Positions 21,802-25,996 of a stretch of DNA of 25,996 nt are shown in pieces (the stretch's first letter is position 1; each line of letters begins with the position of its first letter). The stretch spans positions 34,274-60,269 of the forward strand of contig DLBH01000073.1 of NCBI GenBank assembly GCA_002494165.1, written 5' to 3'. Origin of the DNA: Lachnospiraceae bacterium UBA7026. Lineage in GTDB: Bacteria; Bacillota; Clostridia; Lachnospirales; Lachnospiraceae. Under the pieces are notes generated by a model. It made no database searches. It saw only the letters and a list, made by a program, of their open reading frames with translations, and was not told the DNA's origin. Made by a program: the position numbers and the translations under genes.

Positions 21802-23040
21802 TTATTCTGTAACAGTCTGGATTCCATCGATGATAAATGCGAACTGAGGAGCGGAAATCATACCATTTGCCACGTCGGACTCATGGAAATATCCGTCAGC
21901 GATATAATCAGCAAGTCCTGTTGCTGTCTCATCGCCTTCTCCTACCAGATCCTCAAGGCTCTTTCCACCAACAGTAAATGTAGTGGTGTCAAAAGGATGA
22001 AGGGTTCCGTCTGCGATAGCCTGCTCAACCTCTGCAACCTTCTCTGCAGTTCCCTTGGCGATGGTCTTCTCATTGAGCTCAGTGATGGCAACGGCCTTGT
22101 CAGCATAACCAAGAGAGTAATCGGTAGCAATGGTCTCACCGTTGATGATACAGTTCACAGCGTACTCATAGTAGGGTCCCCAGTTGTTGGTGGAAGATGT
22201 GAGTGCTGTGTTAGGAGCTGTAGGGATCATATCAACGTTGTAACCTACACAGGGAACACCCTTCTCCTCACAGCCGCTGGGAGCGCCTGTGCTGTCGGCA
22301 TGCTGACCAATCAGAACGCACTTGTCGGCAATCAGAGACTGGGCACACTCTTTCTCTGCGGCGATATCAAACCAGCTGTTTGTATAACGAACCTCCATTG
22401 TTGCTGTGGGGCACATGGACTTGGCGCCAAGATAGAAAGATGTAAATCCACTGATAACCTCGGCATAGGGATAAGCGCCGACATAACCAATCTTGGCTTC
22501 CTCAGCCTTGATGGTTCCTGCCTCGATCATCTCATTAAGCTTTAAGCCGGCAACAACTCCGGATACATAACGGGCCTCAAAAATGTTGTCAAAATAGTTG
22601 TGGAAGTTAGGCAGACCTGATGCGGCTGCGTTGGTTCCGGTGGCATGGCAGAACTGAACATCCGGGAACTCTCCCGCTGCCTGCTGCATATAAGCCTCGT
22701 GGCCAAAGCTGTTGGCAAAGATAATGTTGCAGCCCTGGTCAGCCAGGTCAACTGCAGCGTCATAGCACTGCTCATCTTCAGGGATATTGTACTTGTAGAT
22801 CACCTGGTCATCTGTGAGGCCAAGGTTCTTCTTCATCTCTTCAATACCCTTGATGTGGGACTCTGTATAACCCTCATTCTCATCACCGATAAGAATAACA
22901 CCTACCTTGATGGAACCGGCATCTACAGCCTCTGGAGCTGCCTGGGCTGACTCAGTACTTTCGGCACCACCGGAAGAACCACAGGCACACATGGCTACAG
23001 CCATCATAGCAGCAAGTACAAATGCAAGTAATTTTTTCAT
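21802..23040 (-). CDS. BMP-family substrate-binding lipoprotein, first paralogue
   Basis: 412 aa receptor of the importer. Signal peptide MKKLLAFVLAAMM with lipobox MCAC (Cys20), then a Gly/Ser/Glu-rich linker and the BMP fold from about residue 38 (IKVGVILIGDENEGYTESH). Motifs GCNIIFANSFGHEAYM, DVQFCHATG and GYVGAYPYAEVISG are typical of PnrA-like nucleoside receptors. The start is the ATG at 23040, which has AGGAGG 7 nt upstream; the in-frame extension to 23079 lies before the ribosome site. It is first in the operon, with a promoter at 23083-23111, and is separated from the ATPase gene by a hairpin-rich spacer. That layout fits higher receptor than transporter expression. Confidence 0.94.
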   Translation of the reverse strand: MKKLLAFVLAAMMAVAMCACGSSGGAESTESAQAAPEAVDAGSIKVGVILIGDENEGYTESHIKGIEEMKKNLGLTDDQVIYKYNIPEDEQCYDAAVDLADQGCNIIFANSFGHEAYMQQAAGEFPDVQFCHATGTNAAASGLPNFHNYFDNIFEARYVSGVVAGLKLNEMIEAGTIKAEEAKIGYVGAYPYAEVISGFTSFYLGAKSMCPTATMEVRYTNSWFDIAAEKECAQSLIADKCVLIGQHADSTGAPSGCEEKGVPCVGYNVDMIPTAPNTALTSSTNNWGPYYEYAVNCIINGETIATDYSLGYADKAVAITELNEKTIAKGTAEKVAEVEQAIADGTLHPFDTTTFTVGGKSLEDLVGEGDETATGLADYIADGYFHESDVANGMISAPQFAFIIDGIQTVTE

Positions 23041-23082
23041 TTTCAATCCTCCTCTTACCTTGCGTTCAACATGTACCACTTA

Positions 23083-23111
23083 ATAGTAAAATAGATTTTA
23101 ACCAATGTAAA
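23083..23111 (-). promoter_or_regulatory. Probable SigA promoter of the BMP transporter operon
   Basis: TTTACA (23106-23111) and TACTAT (23083-23088) are 17 nt apart, with 5/6 and 4/6 matches. It would give a leader of about 35 nt. The rest of the 323-bp gene-free stretch 23041-23363 is AT-rich in its first half and holds weak hairpins in its second half (such as CAGGTC/GACCTG). I see no riboswitch and no strong terminator for map. Confidence 0.55.
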
Positions 23112-23363
23112 GAAAATTTACATAAATTTTTCTTCTATATAATATATAAATATTTTGTAAATATCCTGTATATATCATACAAAACAAATCCAGAACAAAC
23201 CGGATCCCCGGAAAAAACAAGCCCTTACAGCCAGGAAAATACAGGTCAGGCTTCCCCAGACCTGTCAGAGGCAGCCAGAACTCCAGCATAGTAAGACAGA
23301 TCAGGGTTCTATACCTAACAGGTTCATACAAGGCCCTGGCACAGCAAAACCGGTCAAGTCTTC

Positions 23364-24233
23364 CTAATAGGACAGAATCTCCGTTCCGTCCTCTGTCACC
23401 AGAAGGGTGTACTCCCACTGGGCTGAAGGCTGTCCGTCCACTGTCCGGATCGTCCATCCGTCCTTCTCATCCTCATAGACATCAGCCTTGCCCATATTAA
23501 CCATGGGCTCGATGGTGAAGGTCATACCAGGCACAAAGAGTATGCCCTGGTCCGGCTGGCCGATATGGTTGACCCAGGGATCTTCGTGGAAATGAACACC
23601 GCAGCCATGGCCGCCGATCTCCCGGACTATGGTAAAGCCATTCTCCACGGCATGCTTGTTGCAGACATAGCCCATATCACCCATGGTACCCCAGGGCTTG
23701 GTAGCTTCCACGGCCAGGTCCAGACACTCCTTGGTCACTCTGACCAGTTTGCGTTTCTCCTCAGAGACATCCCCGATGCAGAACATCCTGGAGGCATCCC
23801 CATAGTATCCGTTATAAATCGTCGTGCAGTCCACATTGACAATCTGGCCACTCTCTAAAATACGGTCATCGCTGGGGATGCCGTGGCAGACCACCTCATC
23901 GATGGAGATGCAGACTGTCTTGGGGTAGCCCTGGTAACCCAGGCAGGCTGGTATACAGCCGATCTCCCTGGTGTAGTTCTCAATGAGCCGGTCCAGCTCT
24001 CCCGTGCTGACTCCTTCTTTCACGAAGGGAGTAATATAATCAAGAACCATGGTATTCTTCTTTCCTGCTTCCCTGATTCCCTCAATCTGCTCAGCCGTCC
24101 TGATCATGGAGTGGTTGGGCACCTGGTAGCCGCGGCTTCTGTAATCCTTTATCCTGTTGTCAAAAGACATATGACACTGCTTATACTTCTTGCCGCTGCC
24201 GCACCAGCACTTATCATTCCTTCCGATCTTCAC
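23364..24233 (-). CDS. map: Methionine aminopeptidase (type I) with N-terminal SEC-C zinc motif
   Basis: 289 aa. It removes the N-terminal methionine from nascent proteins. Residues 9-21 form a SEC-C zinc motif (C9-x-C11-x8-C20-H21), also found at the end of SecA and in some clostridial aminopeptidases. The catalytic domain holds all five metal ligands: Asp in NVDCT, Asp in GDASRMF, His in GGHGCG, Glu in TIEPM and Glu in QWEYT. The usual Val after NVD is Cys here. I chose the GTG at 24233 because GGAGG lies 6 nt upstream; the ATG at 24263 would add 10 residues with no site and would place the ribosome site inside the gene. It has its own promoter at 24317-24345. Confidence 0.95.
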   Translation of the reverse strand: MKIGRNDKCWCGSGKKYKQCHMSFDNRIKDYRSRGYQVPNHSMIRTAEQIEGIREAGKKNTMVLDYITPFVKEGVSTGELDRLIENYTREIGCIPACLGYQGYPKTVCISIDEVVCHGIPSDDRILESGQIVNVDCTTIYNGYYGDASRMFCIGDVSEEKRKLVRVTKECLDLAVEATKPWGTMGDMGYVCNKHAVENGFTIVREIGGHGCGVHFHEDPWVNHIGQPDQGILFVPGMTFTIEPMVNMGKADVYEDEKDGWTIRTVDGQPSAQWEYTLLVTEDGTEILSY

Positions 24234-24316
24234 TTTAAACCTCCATAAAAAGTCATCTTTCATATATATTTACACTTTCTGATCAGTAATTTAGCGGATT
24301 TATATCACCGTTGCAT

Positions 24317-24345
24317 ATTATACAACAATCTTTTTTGCTTAGCAA
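24317..24345 (-). promoter_or_regulatory. SigA promoter of map
   Basis: TTGCTA (24340-24345) and a perfect TATAAT (24317-24322) with a 17-nt spacer. The start would be near 24310, giving about 75 nt of leader before the GTG. Confidence 0.82.
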
Positions 24346-24382
24346 TGTCCGTTTTCGTAAAAGAAAGCAGACCGGGGCAGGA

Positions 24383-24411
24383 AAAAGAGGCCGCCTGCGG
24401 CCTCTTGCGCC
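24383..24411 (-). terminator. GC-rich intrinsic terminator with no assigned gene
   Basis: On the minus strand AAGAGGCCG (24407-24399) pairs with CGGCCTCTT (24394-24386) around a CAGG loop, followed by a T-run. It lies past the tpiA terminator (24515-24547) and before the map promoter, so it either backs up tpiA termination or ends a small RNA from 24412-24514. That interval is locally GC-rich and unlike its flanks. Confidence 0.75.
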
Positions 24412-24480
24412 GGGCGCGTTCACGCCAGTGACATAGTTCCTATTGGGCAGGTATGCATCCCCCGGAGGTTTTAATCTTTT

Positions 24481-24515
24481 TAATCTATGGAAATCATGAA
24501 ATTTCCCATAGATTA
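24481..24515. repeat. 10-bp inverted repeat next to the tpiA terminator
   Basis: TAATCTATGG (24481-24490) and CCATAGATTA (24506-24515) are exact complements, with AAAT/ATTT inside the loop. It adjoins the tpiA terminator. It could be an operator or a second stem of the 3' end. Confidence 0.5.
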
Positions 24516-24547
24516 AAAAAGCTGCCATACCAGGTATGACAGCTTTT
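24515..24547 (-). terminator. Terminator of tpiA
   Basis: On the minus strand AAAAGCTG pairs with CAGCTTTT, and the inner arms CATAC/GTATG extend the stem to about 14 bp with a 3-nt loop. It is followed by a T-run. It lies about 55 nt past the tpiA stop codon. Confidence 0.88.
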
Positions 24548-24603
24548 GAAAAAGCAAACAATATCAAATATTGCCTGTAATGATTTATAATTATTATTTG
24601 TAA

Positions 24604-25350
24604 TTATTTATAATTGACGATCTTGCCGAAGTCTTCCTTAAGGGAAGCGCCACCTACGAGGCCGCCATCGATGTCAGGCTGAGCGAAGAGGTCAGGAGCT
24701 GTCTTGGCATTAACAGATCCGCCGTACTGGATACGGATGGCTGCTGCTGTAGCATCATCATAAACCTCAGCGATGCACTTACGGATCTCGCCGCAAACTT
24801 CCTGTGCCTGCTCTGTTGTAGCGGTAACGCCTGTGCCGATAGCCCAGATTGGCTCATAAGCGATTACAACAGTCTTAGCCTGGTCAGCGCTTACGCCCTG
24901 AAGGCCAATCTTAACCTGCTGGCGAACGAAGTCCATGGTAACACCCTGCTCACGCTGCTCAAGTGTCTCACCACAGCACATGATCGGAGTAATTCCGTGC
25001 TCGAGAGCCTTTAATACCTTCTTGTTAACTGTTGCGTCTGTCTCGGCGAAGTACTCTCTTCTCTCGGAATGTCCGATAACAACATACTTAACACCTGCGT
25101 CAACTAACATAGCCGGGGAGATCTCGCCTGTGTAAGCGCCGCTCTCCTCATAGTACATATTCTCAGCACCGATGTTGATGTTGGAGCCCTTAGCTGCTTC
25201 CATAGCAGGAATGATGTCAATTGCCGGCACGCAGAATACTACGTCAACTTCATCGTTGGCTACCAGAGGCTTTAACATGTTAACAAGTGCAACAGCCTCG
25301 CTCGGGGTCTTGTTCATTTTCCAGTTACCAGCAACAATTTTCTTACGCAT
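24604..25350 (-). CDS. tpiA: Triosephosphate isomerase
   Basis: 248 aa, normal length. It interconverts dihydroxyacetone phosphate and glyceraldehyde 3-phosphate in glycolysis. Catalytic residues are present: Asn9 and Lys11 in GNWKMN, His94 in VIGHSERR and Glu166 in [11 protein letters not shown]. Loop 7/8 phosphate-binding segments YGGSV and GGLVGGASL are intact. The ATG at 25350 has AGAGGA upstream. It lies 120 nt downstream of pgk, so the two are probably co-transcribed. Codon choice is biased as in highly expressed genes. Confidence 0.98.
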   Translation of the reverse strand: MRKKIVAGNWKMNKTPSEAVALVNMLKPLVANDEVDVVFCVPAIDIIPAMEAAKGSNINIGAENMYYEESGAYTGEISPAMLVDAGVKYVVIGHSERREYFAETDATVNKKVLKALEHGITPIMCCGETLEQREQGVTMDFVRQQVKIGLQGVSADQAKTVVIAYEPIWAIGTGVTATTEQAQEVCGEIRKCIAEVYDDATAAAIRIQYGGSVNAKTAPDLFAQPDIDGGLVGGASLKEDFGKIVNYK

Positions 25351-25379
25351 AATAATCCTCTTTTCTTTATTGTGAGGGG

Positions 25380-25445
25380 AAGGAAGTCTGAGGACTTCCT
25401 CCCTCCCTGGTTTAAATATCTTCAGTCATGGGTCCGGGGACCCTT
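25380..25445 (-). other. Two short hairpins in the pgk-tpiA spacer
   Basis: GGAAGTC/GACTTCC (about 25382-25399) and GGGTCC/GGACCC (about 25429-25443) are short perfect stems with no T-run. They may act as processing or stability elements between pgk and tpiA rather than as terminators. Confidence 0.4.
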
Positions 25446-25470
25446 AAATCTTAGTTATAATATACTTGTC

Positions 25471-25996
25471 TTATTTGTCGTTAGCTGCTGCAACGCCGGG
25501 AAGCTCCTTGCCCTCTAAGAACTCAAGGGAAGCGCCGCCGCCTGTGGAGATGTGACTCATCTTGTCACCGAAGCCCAGCTGGTTAACAGCTGCTGCGGAA
25601 TCACCGCCGCCGATGATGGTGGTAGCGTCGGTCTCAGCAAGAGCTTCTGCAACTGCGATCGTACCCTTGGCAAAGTTAGGCATCTCAAATACACCCATCG
25701 GTCCGTTCCAGACAACAGTCTTTGCATCCTTGCAGGCGTCTGCGAAAAGCTTACAGGTCTTCGGTCCGATATCAAGGCCCATCTCATCGGGATCCATGCT
25801 GCCTTCTACCACACGGCTGGGAGCGTCATTCTTGAACTCTTTGGCAACAACGGTATCAACCGGAAGAAGAAGCTTAACGCCCTTATCCTTAGCCTTCTGG
25901 ATCATCTCTTTAGCGTAGTCAAGGTAATCAGCCTCAAGGAGGGACTTACCTACTTCATAACCCTGGGCTTTAGCGAAGGTGTAAGCCATGCCGCCG
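25471..25996 (-). CDS. pgk: Phosphoglycerate kinase, C-terminal part (5' end outside window)
   Basis: At least 174 residues of the C-terminal nucleotide-binding domain are present; the gene continues beyond 25996. The enzyme makes ATP and 3-phosphoglycerate from 1,3-bisphosphoglycerate and ADP. Motifs include GGMAYTF at the window edge, [10 protein letters not shown], the DIGPKT segment, [11 protein letters not shown] and the glycine-rich GGGDSAAA and [13 protein letters not shown] nucleotide-binding loops. The ATG at 25989 is an internal methionine, not the start. It lies upstream of tpiA in the order common in Firmicute glycolytic operons. Confidence 0.98.
   Translation of the reverse strand, partial: GGMAYTFAKAQGYEVGKSLLEADYLDYAKEMIQKAKDKGVKLLLPVDTVVAKEFKNDAPSRVVEGSMDPDEMGLDIGPKTCKLFADACKDAKTVVWNGPMGVFEMPNFAKGTIAVAEALAETDATTIIGGGDSAAAVNQLGFGDKMSHISTGGGASLEFLEGKELPGVAAANDK

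Noticed and set aside
23041..23120. Purine or other riboswitch before the nucleoside-type importer
   Set aside because: The predicted leader is only about 35 nt, and no conserved aptamer sequence is visible.
24283..24567. 94-codon minus-strand open frame
   Set aside because: It spans the tpiA terminator, an inverted repeat, a second terminator and the map promoter. The product has no recognisable features.

Overview
The window looks like a chromosomal segment of a low-to-mid GC anaerobic Firmicute, most likely a clostridium of the Lachnospiraceae type. The evidence is AGGAGG-type ribosome sites, consensus SigA promoters, the secG-rnr-smpB-ssrA order, a clostridial tmRNA tag (AEDNLAYAA), BMP-type nucleoside-like ABC transporters and a cytosolic Mo/Fe-S oxidoreductase. 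No species can be named from sequence alone. Most of the window is core or housekeeping DNA. The unusual material is in the spacers.

Layout, left to right. (1) 1-620: 5' part of a tRNA-Pro(GGG) with its own promoter, then a 45-residue membrane peptide preceded by an 11-codon leader ORF and a good promoter (all minus). (2) 619-3270: a small XRE regulator (+) converging on a secreted alpha/beta hydrolase that follows a lipoprotein gene (both minus). (3) 3274-8634: two plus-strand envelope genes, an L,D-transpeptidase with a long repeat-bearing cytoplasmic tail and a YfhO-family polytopic protein. (4) 8867-12227: a molybdopterin oxidoreductase plus its 4x[4Fe-4S] partner (minus), divergent from an HxlR-type regulator (+). 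Three 25-bp repeats lie between them. (5) 12236-16402: the trans-translation/RNA quality-control cluster secG-rnr-smpB-ssrA (minus). A 165-bp structured tandem repeat lies against the 3' end of ssrA. (6) 16473-23040: one ABC importer operon (minus) in the order substrate-binding lipoprotein, ATPase, permease, permease, second diverged substrate-binding lipoprotein. (7) 23364-25996: methionine aminopeptidase with a SEC-C zinc motif, then tpiA and the 3' part of pgk (minus, transcribed pgk to tpiA).

Functional links. SmpB and tmRNA rescue stalled ribosomes and RNase R degrades the defective mRNAs; their clustering with secG is a known Firmicute arrangement. The HxlR gene is the natural candidate regulator of the divergent Mo-enzyme operon. 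The two BMP lipoproteins probably feed one permease/ATPase core with different ligands or affinities. pgk and tpiA are adjacent glycolytic genes.

The strongest lead for something undescribed is 12236-12649. It holds about 2.5 near-identical 165-bp units. Each carries a terminator framed by inverted copies of the tmRNA 3' end, plus three perfect hairpins. More generally, six short tandem or direct duplications occur in this 26 kb. Second-tier leads are the leader-peptide/membrane-peptide pair at 142-414, the 3x25-bp array between the HxlR and Mo-enzyme genes, and the hairpin-rich spacers at 21433-21801 and 24346-24603.
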